A stretch of 64,000 nucleotides of DNA, taken from Endothia cerciana. Lineage: Eukaryota > Ascomycota > Sordariomycetes > Diaporthales > Cryphonectriaceae. The notes under the pieces were generated by a model, which was given only the letters and a program-made list of their open reading frames with translations, ran no database searches and was not told where the DNA came from. Position 1 is the stretch's first letter. Each line of letters begins with the position of its first letter. The translations under genes were made by a program, and so were the position numbers. Location: positions 124,001 through 188,000 of the forward strand of contig JALRMH010000051.1 in the NCBI GenBank assembly GCA_026119935.1. Reading direction: 5' to 3'. Shown piece by piece: positions 48,344 through 59,743 of the stretch.

Positions 48344-51300
48344 ATGGCCTCATCCGCCTCTGAATCGTCCGAAGTTCGTTCCCCCGCTGGTTCGGTACTC
48401 ATCACTCGGATGCCAGAAGATACCAGGCCTATTCCCCTTCGCTGCTTTTCAGACTTTGCCAGCTTCGAGACCGCCCCCGAATATGGCCCTGAAGATCTTG
48501 GGGTCAATCCAGATTCGTCCTTTGCACCCTGTCCACCGAAAGATGACCACGGCGATTGGATCCACCGGGACACACTCGATCCTGCGCTGATCAGGTTCAC
48601 CCTAAACGATATCGACTCTCCCGGTCTTCACAACCCTGACACCCGGCCAGAAAGCCACGACCCTGTCGGAGAAGGCACTATGATGGGCGAAGAGCTTGTT
48701 GAGGCACCAAACGGTGCGCCGTTTTACAAATGGATGAGAACGTTACGCAGACGTGCTGGTCGCCGACAATACACTTCTACGATAGACGAAAGACTACACA
48801 AGTCAGCCTCCATGGGTGCACTACGTCAAGAAATCAGTAAGACAAGCAGCCATCACCGTCAGTCATCCTCGGGATCCTCTTTTGGATTCGTCGAGGCAGT
48901 CAAGACAGCAAGCGTGAGCCTTGCGAGTGGAAGCGTCTTTACGCGGTCGAGACGCAATAGTGTGCGGTCTTCCCGAACCCAGACGCATACCGACTGCAGC
49001 AGCAGAGCGTCGATGTCTAGTCACAGGTGTTCTGAGGACAGCAACGGCTTGGACAAGCCGCGCGTTCTGGACAGGGAAGCTGTAGAGCGCTCACTGCAGC
49101 GACGGCGCATCTTGGAGGAACTGATCATTACCGAGGAGGGCTATATCGGTGACGTGCGGTTCTTGATGAATGTCAGTGTTCTATATTTCCAAATCATGTG
49201 TCCATGTTGCTGACTTTGACCTCAGGTTTACGTCACTATCCTCGTCTCTCTCCCCACTATGCCTCAAGGCCTGCGGTCTTCGATAAATCGAAATCTGGCA
49301 GACATTGTCGACCTGCACGAGGAGCTCCTGGGGGGGTTGCACCGAGTTGTCCCACACTCCGAGTACACGCAGCTGGACTTAGCTCCTCGGGTGAATCATC
49401 GTGACCATGGTCACCGACGCATCCGGAGCCTTAATGCGGTCCCCGAGGAGGACGAGGGCATGTCCTGGTTGGAAACCGTTCCGGGCATGCTCGCCGAACC
49501 GAACGTCGCTGCGGATGTTGCGAAGGTGTTCACAAACAAGGTCAGCCTATCGAACATCTTCTCTCCCAAGCCTCGGCTGACCATCTCGCAGATGAATCGT
49601 TTCTTCATATACGAAGAGTATGGGGCCAAGTATGAGATGATGATCAAAGACATCGCATCGGTTCATCGAACCATGCCGCAGTGGGAGATGTACCAGAGGG
49701 GTCTAGAGACGCTGGCATCGTCGGTCGGATCCAGTAGTAATTTCGGTGACAATTCGAAGAAGTCTCTCACCAGCGGAGATCTGCTCGTCAAGCCCATTCA
49801 ACGGGTCTGCAAGTATCCGCTTCTCTTTGCCGAATTACTGAAGTATACACCTGTGGCCGATTCTCCGTACGCGCATATGGAAATCGAGAACACTCTTGTC
49901 CGCTTGAGGGAGGCGACGTCGCAGATCAACCGCGCAACTGATGATGCACGGATAAAAGCTGTGCTCGAGAAGACATGGCTCCTGCAAGACCGGCTTGTCT
50001 TTCCAGACTCGAAACTTGATGCCGCATCGAAGAACCGAATCCGCTCATTCGGACACATTCAACTTTGCGGCGTCCTCCATGCGTGCTGGCAAGCAACAGA
50101 AGGAGTCCAAGGGCAGTATCTGGTGACGCTTCTCTACAAAGAATGGCTGTGCTTGGCCTCCGCAAGCAGGGTCGACCAGATCTACACTCTGCAAGCTTGT
50201 ATCCCGCTGAACCAGGTCAAGGTCGAGGCAGTGGATAATGGACGAGGTAGGTCGTTTCCCCTCTCGACAACCCACGATGCCTCTAACCCGAACACAGGCC
50301 TGCAATGCCATACTACCCCTTTCTCCTGGAAGATTGTGTTCGAGTGCGATTATCAGCTGTACGAGATGATGTTGACTGCATGCACGCCAAAAGAGGAAGA
50401 TGAGTGGCGATCTCGTCTGGAACTTGACTCGGTCCTGAAGCCACAAGAACAGGGCATCTCCGACCTCTACAGCTCGCTCTTTTTGAACATCAGGAGCCTA
50501 GGAACCGTCTTTGGGAAGCAAGGTGAGCCCTGAGCACCTCTTTTGGAAAATACGCTCAGCCTACTGACTTCGCTATAGGTTCTATTGCTCGCAAAATCTC
50601 CATACACCGAGCAACGACCGTCAGTCCCAAATCACCCTTGTGCAACGTGATTGTCCGAAACACGAGTGTCGAGAAGGACGCACTGTCCTCGGGTAATGCG
50701 ACCATCAACCGCTCCCAGTCTCTCCTCGCGACTAAAGGTCGAGTACCGGTGCTGGCGCCATCACGGGCGGACAGGGCCAGGTTGGAGGCACTGCTATCAG
50801 ACGTTTGGACTCGCGAGGTCCTCCCCTTCCCGGGTATGACGGCTCGGGCGCGGAACGAGCACCTCATTCGCACGTCGGCGCACTCTATGATCCGTAAGCT
50901 GAGTGTTACGAGCATCGCCAGCACGTTTACCAAGCGCTCTGCCAGCCTCGCCAGCGTTACTAGGGGAGACAGTGACGAGGAGTCAGATGGGCAGAGCGAG
51001 GCCTCTGCGCTGGTCACCCCGACCGCTCCTACGGAGATCCGACCAGCACCGCATCTGGATGTACATCTCGACGGTGAAACCTCGAGTAAGTCCCGCCTGC
51101 CCATCATCGAAGACGATTCCGACCGCACACCATCTACCATCCGCGCACGTGGCATCAATGAGCCCGGAAGCACCACCGACGGCGGGAAGAACTCACGCAG
51201 CCCTCGCCGCCGGATGCGCATCACGAAGAGCCCGAGCGCTTGGCAGCTTGGGGAGCAGGCGCTCGGCCTTGCGTCGCCCTCGGTATCACCATCCCCATCA

Positions 51301-51615
51301 ACACCCGCGGCCGGTGCACTGCGCGCGAGGCCCGTCAACGGGCCGCAGCTCAAGCGCCGGTCGTCGCTGCTGTCAAGGAAGTCAGTCAGATCAGTATGCT
51401 CTACCATCGACGAAGGTGGCAGGGGCGTGAGCAAGAAGCGTGCGGGAGATCATCCGGATCCGGGTGATGTTCAATTCCAGGAGTGTCAAGCGTCCAGGTT
51501 CTCAGCACCACGGGTGTCGACCTCGCCGAACAAGGCGTCTGCGAATCGGTGGTCGAGGGTGGATATGCTGCGGCGCGGGGCGGTGGCCCAGGGACTTCGG
51601 GGGATCTTTCGGTAG
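48344..51615 (+). CDS. Rho guanine nucleotide exchange factor (DH-PH)
   Basis: Join 48344..49171, 49226..50246, 50298..50522, 50579..51615 gives 1036 aa. The N terminus is Ser-rich and probably disordered. The DH domain begins with RRRILEELIITEEGYIGDVR at the end of exon 1 and includes LVKPIQRVCKYPLLFAELLK, the diagnostic CR3 helix of Dbl proteins. A PH-like domain follows (about residues 545-650), from SFGHIQLCGVLHACWQATEG to TACTPKEEDEWRSRLE. The C-terminal 350 residues are Ser/Arg/Pro-rich. It should load GTP on a Rho-family GTPase, in polarity or wall integrity; which GTPase is unknown. The 51-nt intron 50247..50297 is called because splicing yields DNGRGLQCHTTPFSWK. It has no stop and a multiple-of-three length, so it can be read through. 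Other introns are 54 and 56 nt. Confidence 0.88.
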
Positions 51616-52648
51616 GCCCAGCCGTGATGTGTTTTGGGTCGATCGCGTCGGTAGTTTCCATTTCTGCTTTTTGTTCTCGGTCTGGTTGAAGGGGTTCCGG
51701 TCCGGGCTGGCACGGGACAGCATATTCATGATCACTATACCCATCTTCTTATGTCTCAGTCTCGGTCTCGGCGTCAAGCGCGGGTGGGGGGTTGGCATAG
51801 GGCTCCAGCAACAAACACCCTCTGGGCTCAATTTCTTTTGTCTCTGCACATTTTATACATGACCAATAGAGTATGTCGTAATGCAATCGAGGTCCAACAC
51901 GGCTGAAGCATCCGCACAAACACACTCAACGAGGCTATGTAAGGGATCCCGTGCAGGACAGGAGCCGTTGGGAACGTTTGCCCTTGGTCCAGCGGGGAAC
52001 AGTAGGTGCATCCTGTCACCAAGGCAGGTGGTCACGAGCTACCCGATGCGTGCACCGTCCGATCTCCGTTGCTATGATCTTCTGAAACTTGGTGCAGATC
52101 CCAGCCATCACCCAAACGAGGCTGGATGACTTGCCCTCCAGGTGCAGCGGCTGACGACCTTCCTGACCTTCCTCGCCCAGAGCTACCCCTGTCGCCGGGG
52201 CCACAGTAGTGACGTAGGGATGCGCCGTGGAAGCTTCCCGCTGTGACGAACGCAGGTACTGTGTACTAAGTATGGCACCACAGGGCAGAGGGGCTGCCCC
52301 GCGCTGAGCAGCCCTGGAAGCTCTCGCAGGGGGCGGGGTCGCCTAAGCACACTGCGGGCGGGCTGCCCCGCCCCGCCCGGCCGATTGCCCCAGGCCAGAC
52401 CAAAGCAAAGCCCGCTTTGCCTGATGACGTAGGGTCACGAGCTGTCCGTCTCTCCTCCTTTATAAGCTTGCTGACCTGAGGAGGCAGACCAAGCTCCTGT
52501 ACATTCGCATTTCTGAACCCCAAACAAGAACCATTGAACAACAAAGAAGAAGAATCAGTCGACAAGCTCTCAACTTTCACACTACGAAACCAATCTCCAG
52601 CTCGCCCAAAACACTCTACCGCCACACAACCACACACCCACAGTCAAG
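51616..52648. other. intergenic and promoter region of the Rtc3-like gene
   Basis: Contains no gene. The right half (about 52280-52460) is GC-rich with AGGGG/GCCCC elements and a TATA-like site; the last 150 nt are an A/C-rich 5' leader. Confidence 0.6.
52288..52466 (+). promoter_or_regulatory. possible stress-type promoter: AGGGG elements and TATA-like box
   Basis: AGGGG at 52288-52292 and 52328-52332 match the fungal stress response element core, and tttataag at 52459-52466 is TATA-like, about 185 nt upstream of the start codon. The yeast homologue is stress-induced, which makes the match plausible, but such pentamers are common by chance in GC-rich DNA. Confidence 0.35.
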
Positions 52649-53231
52649 ATGAAGGGCGCTACCGAGCAGGTCAAGATCCACTACAAGGGCGAGGAGACCC
52701 AGGAGGACTTTGTCATCTTCGTGGACGACGTCGATGAATACGAGACCTACATCAAGGGCCAGAAGGACAAGAGCGTGTCCAAGCCGGCCCTGTCACACTT
52801 CATCTCCTCGTTCAAGATCTTCATCACCCACAAGTGAGTAGCTCCCCCCCCCCCGCGGGGCCTGGCAAACAACCCCTCATGGCTGGTGACTGACGAGTAT
52901 GCGCGTGACAGGCAAGGCGCACAAGGAAAGCTTGATGCTGCCTCCAAGCAGGAGCTCGAGAACGAGTTCGGCTCGTCTGTCGACGAGGAGGTGATCGAGA
53001 AGATCCTGGCTAAGGGCGACAAGGTCATTTCCAAGGTGAGTACCGGTTCCCCGGCTCCCCGGCTTGAAACTCCCCACCCTTCAACATCTCCCCCTTCCCT
53101 GACCCCAGACGCGTCTGCGTATGTCTTACACTGGACAACATGAGGACTGACGCTCTATACCACCTGCCAAACAGATGCCCGAGCGCCAGGGTCCCAAGAA
53201 CGACTCCAACGGCCCCCTCGCCGCCCACTAA
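52649..53231 (+). CDS. rtc3: Rtc3-like protein, SBDS N-terminal domain
   Basis: Join 52649..52833, 52912..53035, 53175..53231 gives 121 aa. The whole protein is an SBDS/Sdo1 N-terminal-type (FYSH) domain: KGATEQVKIHYKGEETQEDF, FIFVDD-like beta strand, SKPALSHFISSFKIFITHK, then KQGAQGKLDAASKQELENEF and VIEKILAKGDKVISK. The last exon adds a short polar tail (MPERQGPKNDSNGPLAAH). It lacks the later SBDS domains, matching the short yeast protein Rtc3 (YHR087W), which is linked to RNA metabolism and stress. Phases at both introns are consistent. The first intron contains a short C tract, and the A/C-rich leader suggests good expression. Confidence 0.91.
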
Positions 53232-54740
53232 GGTGGCTGCGGATGATCGATACCCGTTTGACTTCTTCGTCTAGGCATTTTGGGAAGGGACTTGGGAGGG
53301 TTGACATCACACCCTGGCGTTCAGTGTCACGAGGTTAATGAAGGCGGGATGGATGGGAAGCGGGGTTCAGGGAGCTTTCGAGCATCATGTTGTGGCCTGA
53401 GAGCTTCCATCCTCAGATTGGCCCGTGTGGGCCGACACGGCTGCGGGATTGTACCTAACTACGCACGACGTCGCGGATAGGTAGCATAAGAATGACCAGT
53501 GCATTCGACCATCTTCTTCCCTGATTGTAACTGAAGTCTACGTTAATGATTACTAGAGCTCTTAAGGCATACTCCATCGACTTTGGTGTCCTCGCGGGGC
53601 GACGGCATATGACTGAGACTGCCTGGGGACACACTTGTGTTCATGATGGTGAACTCCCGGCGTGTCGTCAGCCACTACCCGTTCTCAATCATGTCTCGGC
53701 TTTTCAAAACAACCTCATTCGTAACTATCTGCAAGCCAGGCACTGCCTCCTTTGCCCCCCCCCCCCCAGCTATGCATTCAGTCTCACCAAATCGAGCCAG
53801 GCCCTACCAACCTAGCTACAATTGCCGAGCTTCACTGCGAACAATCCCTTCAGGGAAGAGTTGTTATCCTGGGTGTTCCCTCTTTTCTATGACGATCCAT
53901 ACTATGCTCATACAATCCTCAAGCATCTTGTCCGAGGGTGCATGAGGCCCCATCAGCAGCCGTCTGCGGTGCCTTTGTTGAGGTGAGGACTGCCACATCC
54001 CCTCGCGAGAGCATTGGCTCACTGGCCGACCCCCATCCTCCCCAGAATGCACCCAAGTCCGTCGGCAGTCTTGAGTGTTGTCCGTTATTTGTGTCAATGA
54101 GGGGGGAAAGGGGGGAGACAACGTGCACCTGCTTGCATTCGGTACCACAGGCGGGCGGGCGGCCAGGGTTCGCCGCCGCCTCAATCCAGCCGGCTCCCGC
54201 AGCTCTGTGTTGAGACATCACGCCATGAACGGGTCTGTTGAGATTGACACGTGCTTCGGAGATCACGTTGACGACCGCTGGGAGAAAGGGGAACCTCAAG
54301 GGCTCGGCAGCGTCTGCAGTTTCTCGGGTCCCCATTTCGTGTCGCTTTACACAACGCAGGCGCGGAAATCGGGGCTTTTGGGCTGGTTTTGTCGGCTGGG
54401 ATGACAAGACTTGCTTCCAGGTTACAGTACCCAAGTAGGTAGGTACCTGTCTATGATGAGCGTTATTTTAGAGCAGCTCGTCTTGATTGACCTGGCTGAC
54501 GATGTCTTCTCCAAGGATGAAGAGCCTGCCTGGAAGTTAAAATGCGGTGTCGGTCCCGTCTGGTGAAGACGCAATTACGAAGGGCCACCGGTTCCCGGAA
54601 GAATATTGCACCGATAGGTGCATTGAAAGCATACGGAGCTCAAGGAAAGACAGGAAGTCAGAAAAGCAGTCGACTCTACCACATTGCGACCCGAGAACTC
54701 AGCCGTGCTATGCATCCCGGTACCCGGATTGATTGAACCA
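53232..54740. other. intergenic between convergent genes
   Basis: No gene is recognised. A poly-C tract lies near 53756-53767. It holds the 3' flanks of the Rtc3-like gene and of the disrupted membrane-protein gene. Confidence 0.6.
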
Positions 54741-56438
54741 TCAGACTGGCGGAGGTTTACTGTAAATCACTGCGACTGTCCTCGTCTGTAAGATCCCCTT
54801 GTCGCTTCCGGTCTCGTCTGCTGCCTCGCCGAGCTCACAGGACTCATCCTCGTTCGACGGCCCGGCCTCGACGTTGGTCTCGGTCCTGGTGTTGGCTGAG
54901 AACAGTTCAAGTCCCCCCACGGACCTGAGAGTACGGATCCCTGCGCCGTTGACCCCTCCCATCGGAGCCAGCCCCCGGGTGGATATTGGGGGCACTGCCG
55001 GAGTCCTTTGGCCCGCCCCGGCCGCTGGCAGTACCCATGATACTCGGTGCGGCGTGGTAGAGGAAGCGGCGCAGGGTCGTGGTCGATGCGCAGACTATGA
55101 CGAGATTTGCCTCGATTATGCTATTGTATGCGCATATCAGCCCGGGTTGATGCCCAGATATGGGTCTGTAATCGAGGTTCCGGCTCATACTCACGCCCAG
55201 ATACTGGCCTGTCCGATGGCCCATGTTTCGTCGGGGTTCCCCAGCAGAGAAGGCAGGTATGCACACCGTACTATAGAAGTCACCAAGGTCCTTCATTGGG
55301 TTCGGCTTGTTAGCTTGCTCAGGGACGATGCTACGAGCGGTACGGCGAAGAAGAAGAGGGAACCCCCCCCCCCCCAAAAAAAAAAACCGTGTCATGGTAA
55401 CGCACCCTGATGCGAAAGTGAGGATGACCAGGAACCCGATTCTTCTGATTCCTGGGAATATTCAGGCCTATGATCAGTGGAATCGGCATGACCATGAGCA
55501 TGGCGTCGGTGAGTATATTCGCAATGGCGGTCGCGAAATAGAGAGCCACGACGTCAAGGCAGTGGCCCTCTGACGACGGGACCGCAACGTCCCAGCTCTT
55601 CCTGACTGGTATGCACGAGAAGATCGTGAGCAGCATAAGGACAACAGTGTGTAGAACCACGAGCGCAAGTGAGATCTGGGTCGCCTTTCGGAACCATCCA
55701 AACGGCGAGAGACGGAGGCAGACAGTGAGCAGGGAAAGCTTGGCAAAGCTGCCACAGAGTACGTAGATCCACGGATCCAGCCAAGATAGCTACACAAGAG
55801 AACCACCCCTGTCAGCGCCGATCAGGTAGGATATCACTCGTCATCCTGATAAGAGGTGGACAATACCCAGAGAAAGGTTCTGTACTTCGCTATCGGGAGC
55901 TCCCAGCCGTGGACGCCCTCTATGGCCTCGGCGAATTCGTCTGTGAGGGGAGGATTTAGCCACACGGAAGCGTACTTGAACACTCGTCAAGGCAGCACGT
56001 ACATATGAGGATACATTGTGTCACTTCAGAAGTTATCTAGCACGTTGCTGTTAGTTAACCGGCGCGGAAGGTCTATCTGCGGCAGGTTGGTACGGGCCCG
56101 CTGGAAATGCTTTTCGAGTGGATCGTTGATGGATCTTACCCAGGAGACTATGATGAAGACTAGTAAGAGATACATCAGCAACCCTGTCCAGGGCATGCTC
56201 CGTGAGGTGGGAAAGGGTTTACAGGAGCCCTACAATCTTCTCTCTGAAGGCCGTTCCCTAGGAACAGCTTAGTATACAACCTTTGGCCAAGGAGCAATAA
56301 AGCCAGGACGCTGCCGATACCAAAGACCCAGTACGCAGCGTGATCTCCATTTCCTTGCGGATGCTCCAGATTGACGACGTATCCGGGCGGAGCAGGCAGC
56401 AAGACCTCGACGCCGCCGACTATCGGATACGCCGACAT
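54741..56438 (-). pseudogene. PTH11-like / fungal rhodopsin-domain membrane protein, one frameshift
   Basis: Exons on the complement: 56438..56234, 56183..56140, 56036..56003, 55940..55867, 55789..55406, 55290..55195, 55120..55035 and 54994..54741. Splicing recovers a typical multi-helix order: VFGIGSVLALLLLGQRLY; LQREDWLLMYLLLVFIIVSW; GVHGWELPIAKYRTFLW; LSWLDPWIYVLCGSFAKLSL; LVVLHTVVLMLLTIFSCIPV; IANILTDAMLMVMPIPLIIG; then IGFLVILTFASG, TLVTSIVRCAYLPSLL and IIEANLVIVCAS, with the common fungal tail DKGILQTRTVAV. All junctions fit except inside exon 5: between LNIPRNQK and IGFLVIL the frame moves by one base (near 55438-55445), which would end translation early. The last intron (40 nt) is unusually short and could instead be a second frameshift. 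It is either a recent pseudogene or a sequence error. Starts 958 nt from the divergent oxidase. Confidence 0.68.
55363..55386. repeat. poly-C/poly-A homopolymer tract in an intron
   Basis: About 13 C followed by 11 A on the plus strand, inside an intron of the disrupted membrane-protein gene. Such tracts are prone to sequencing and replication slippage. Confidence 0.9.
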
Positions 56439-57396
56439 GGTGAGGCGATGAACGCAACCGGGCCAGAGCGACAGAGACAGTCTGGGGGGGACTTTGTGAG
56501 TGCAACACAAGAGCCTCTGGGGCAGATAGCCGGGAACTGATCTTTATGACGTGTCACAGCGAACTGGTATCGACACAGGTTGCCTTCGATTTGCAAGATT
56601 CTATCTTTCAAACGAAACCGGAATACGACGAACCCCAAGGGTTGGCCCGTAGGCGAACTCGAAACTCAGCCCGGACCCCTCCACACCGGTCAGATCTGAG
56701 CGAGAAGCAGCATGGTGTGTGAGACAGATTGGGAATACCGCCTTTCGGCACGGTCACCCATGACATTGACAGGATCCGTAGTGAAACAAGGTGATCATTC
56801 GGGGAGCATGGTATCGCTATAATATTCAGTACCACTAGTTCATTGTCCGCTTGTCTTCTGTGAGCAAGGCTTACTGCTAGCTTACGTCGCATAACTTTGT
56901 GCTGTACGGTATTAAAAGCCTAGCTGCCTCACTGGCTAAAGAGCATCGATCGAGCACAAATATAAGACGTTCACCGCCAGCAAGACGGGGTGCCTCACCT
57001 GAATATCACCGTAAATGCACAACTCCTCCGATGCGGTGAACCTTGATAGCCAACGCTTAGGTACTGGACCGATTATTCTGTCGACAGGGAGGAGGCCCAG
57101 GGTGCAACCCATAAAGCTAGAGACACTATGGCAGGTATCAACTTTCTTGTCCATACCGGTGTGGACCGAGGCTCATCCTGCAACTTGATTAGGAAGCGAT
57201 GTGCCGTAATATATAAAAGCAATTTGCCAGCCCCCGAAAGAACGAATGCATGCCAAAGGGGGCTTGTCATATGTGAGCTTTGAAAACCCTCGTGATCTAG
57301 GTATCGAGCGGGACTCCTTCGGTTCAGCTCGTCACCTGCTGCGGTACCAGACTTTCCTATCGCTTACGATTGTTCCTCCTGTAAGCCTTGTTCGCC
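56439..57396. other. divergent intergenic region of the two disrupted genes
   Basis: 958 nt, more AT-rich than most of the window. No gene is recognised. It would serve as a shared promoter for the membrane-protein and oxidase genes. Confidence 0.55.
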
Positions 57397-59329
57397 ATGC
57401 CTAAGCTTGCGGTTTTCGCAGCTTTGCTCTGGCCCGTGGCCGCATATTCCAGCAACTCATCCGATGCAATCAAGGGCATGCAGTGCGTGCGTGCTTTTCC
57501 GTCGCGTCATCTCGCTAGACAAAAATTGCTAATAACTGTGGATACATCAGTGCCAGGAATTGTCTCAGACATCTCTGCAAAGTGATCTTCGCCAACACGA
57601 CGAGCTACGAAGGTCGTATAGGTCACATCTGGTCTGTAGACGCTGCTCTGCCACCGTCCTGCTTCGTCCTGCCCCACAACTAGCAAGGACACGTCTTTGG
57701 TGATACAGACTCTCACTGAGTATCAATGTGCCTTTGGTGTTGTGAGCGGAGGTCACTCGGACTATCCTGGCTCAAATAGCATTGAGAATGGTGTGACCAT
57801 AGACTTCGGTGAGCATTTCCTCCAGTCCACAATAGCAAAGACTCATACCTGTCAAAGACGCTGACTTTAGTCTACACCATCGAAGGGTATATGAACACCA
57901 CCACGTACAGCGATGAGCGAATGGTGGCTACTATCCAGCCCGGGGCCACATGGCAATCGGTCTACGGTGTCCTCACCCCCTTGGGAGTTACTGTCGCAGG
58001 CGGACGCGCTGGAGGAATCGGTGCCGCAGGATTCATCACTGGAGGCGGAAATTCGTTCTTTTCCACCTCCCACGGGTGGGCCTGTGATAACATACAAAAT
58101 TTCGAGGTCGTCTTAGGCAACGGTAGCGTCATCGACGCCAACATTGACGAGAATAATGACCTCTGGCAGGGCCTGAAGGGCGGCTCTGGCAACCTTGGTC
58201 TTGTCACTCAGTTCAACATGTCCGTGATTGCTTTTTTCCGGACCCTGCGGTACTAGATATCTGGGGGTATGTCTTGGCCCTCATCCCGAGTTCTTTCTCA
58301 ACGATCCGACGCCAAATGCAAACACCCAACCAGTGGAATCGCCTGTTACAACCTCAGCTCTGTGGACGAAGTTATAGATGCTTATGTCAATTTTGTGGAT
58401 ATCAACGAAGAGGACAGGAACAGCTCGACAATGCTCTACTGGGTTTATGAATATTCTAGTAAGTGAGGACCTTGAGATGATGATTGGATGAGGAAGCTAA
58501 CTTCACCTGCGCAGCCGACGAGATGCTTCTGCAAGTCGCCATGGACAATACTCTCAATGTGGAGTATCCGTCCATCTATGATGGCTATTTGAACATCTCG
58601 GGCATGACGTCGAGTACGCTTCGGTCTGTGCTGATCACTAACATCACTGCTGAGTTCGATAAAGGTCAGCCCTCTGGACTCTCATAAGTGACATTACTTT
58701 CAAGAGCCCTTTCACGTCCGACGAGGCATCAGTAACAGATCATTGTCAGGGACATATGGATAACCGGATCCTATGCGAATGACCCGTATATTTTCCCGCC
58801 CCGTCCTTCGATATCGACATAAAGTCAACAGAGCGTGCGTCTTGACAGATTTCCACTAGGCGAGTCATCAAGTTCGCTAGTCAGAAGCACGAAGAACTGA
58901 TCGCGGGAGAGTTGGCCTCCATCATGAGTGATGATAGTGAGCTCGTCTCTCTATGCTCTTTCTTCCCGCTCACGCAGGCAATGATCGAGCACGGCAACCA
59001 GGACGGCGGCAACTCCATGGGGCTGGAAGAGGTGTCCCAGGGGAAGAACGGCTCGACCTTCCTCGGCAGTCTCGCCATCAATGGTGATGACAACAGGGCC
59101 AAAGCCTATCCGATCGTGAAGCGGTTTGTGGAGGAAGTAGACGGATACGCTACCTCGCTGGGACTGAACTGGGGCTGGAGATTCCTGAACTATGCCTACG
59201 GCTATCAAAACCCTATCGCAACGTACGGCGAGTCGGCCCAAGAGAAGGATCCGAATTGCTTCTTCAAAGTACGATACAGCACAGGTCTTCCAGAAGCTAA
59301 GACAGACGGGCCACAAGATACCTATATAA
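57397..59329 (+). pseudogene. FAD-linked oxidase, berberine-bridge (BBE) family, multiple frameshifts
   Basis: Exon 1 (57397..57482) codes a signal peptide, MPKLAVFAALLWPVAAYS. A later exon has the FAD-attachment histidine in VVSGGHSDYPGSNSI, then GVTVAGGRAGGIGAAGFITG (the FAD-binding loop) and WQGLKGGSGNLGLVTQFNMS. Further exons give DIWGGIACYNLSSVDEVIDA, LGLNWGWRFLNYAYGYQNPI, and a normal family C terminus (IASSKYDTAQVFQKLRQTG) ending at the TAA at 59327. Three frame changes break it. (1) After PPSCFVLPH an in-frame TAG at 57681; the correct frame resumes with TSKDTSLVIQTL. (2) At a T6 run near 58232-58237, followed by a TAG at 58254. (3) Near 59240-59250, between GESAQEK and IRIASSKY. The join near 58670-58750 is also uncertain. 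Family enzymes are secreted flavin oxidases, often of secondary metabolism. Most likely a decayed gene. Confidence 0.8.
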
Positions 59330-59401
59330 AGTTGTTTATGTCCAGAGGTTTCTGGATGGGGTAGAGGGCTATGGGCAGAGGACTATGTTTCATCAAAGTC
59401 C

Positions 59402-59743
59402 ATGGATTCTGAGGCCATGCGAGCACTGCAAAGCGCATGCCTAGGCACTCTTATAGAGTACACCAAATTCAACAGAAACATGTTGAAAGATGCCCCAGAT
59501 CTCGCCCTTCGTGCCACTTCAGAGCGTGTTCTACATTTCGTAGTTATGGCCGCTGTACTTTTGATCCGTTCAAGGCGGGATCAGACTCTGCGCCGTTTGA
59601 GGGCTTCCAAAGCTGTGTTTCGTCAGTATTTCCGTAAATTTCCGACTACATTGGATGACGAGGGCAAAATTGAAATACACGATCCACAATGTGTTGACTT
59701 AGTTGATGCCTCTATCACGGCTTATGCAAGGTCTTTGCTATAG
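59402..59743 (+). CDS. anonymous ORF, 113 codons (doubtful)
   Basis: It opens with an ATG 73 nt after the end of the disrupted oxidase and codes MDSEAMRALQSACLGTLIEY onward to YARSLL. The composition is protein-like (balanced acidic and basic residues, amphipathic stretches such as HFVVMAAVLLIRSRRDQTL), but I recognise no family. It could be a fragment of a lost gene or chance. The DNA is more AT-rich than in the neighbouring intact genes. Confidence 0.2.
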   Translation: MDSEAMRALQSACLGTLIEYTKFNRNMLKDAPDLALRATSERVLHFVVMAAVLLIRSRRDQTLRRLRASKAVFRQYFRKFPTTLDDEGKIEIHDPQCVDLVDASITAYARSLL

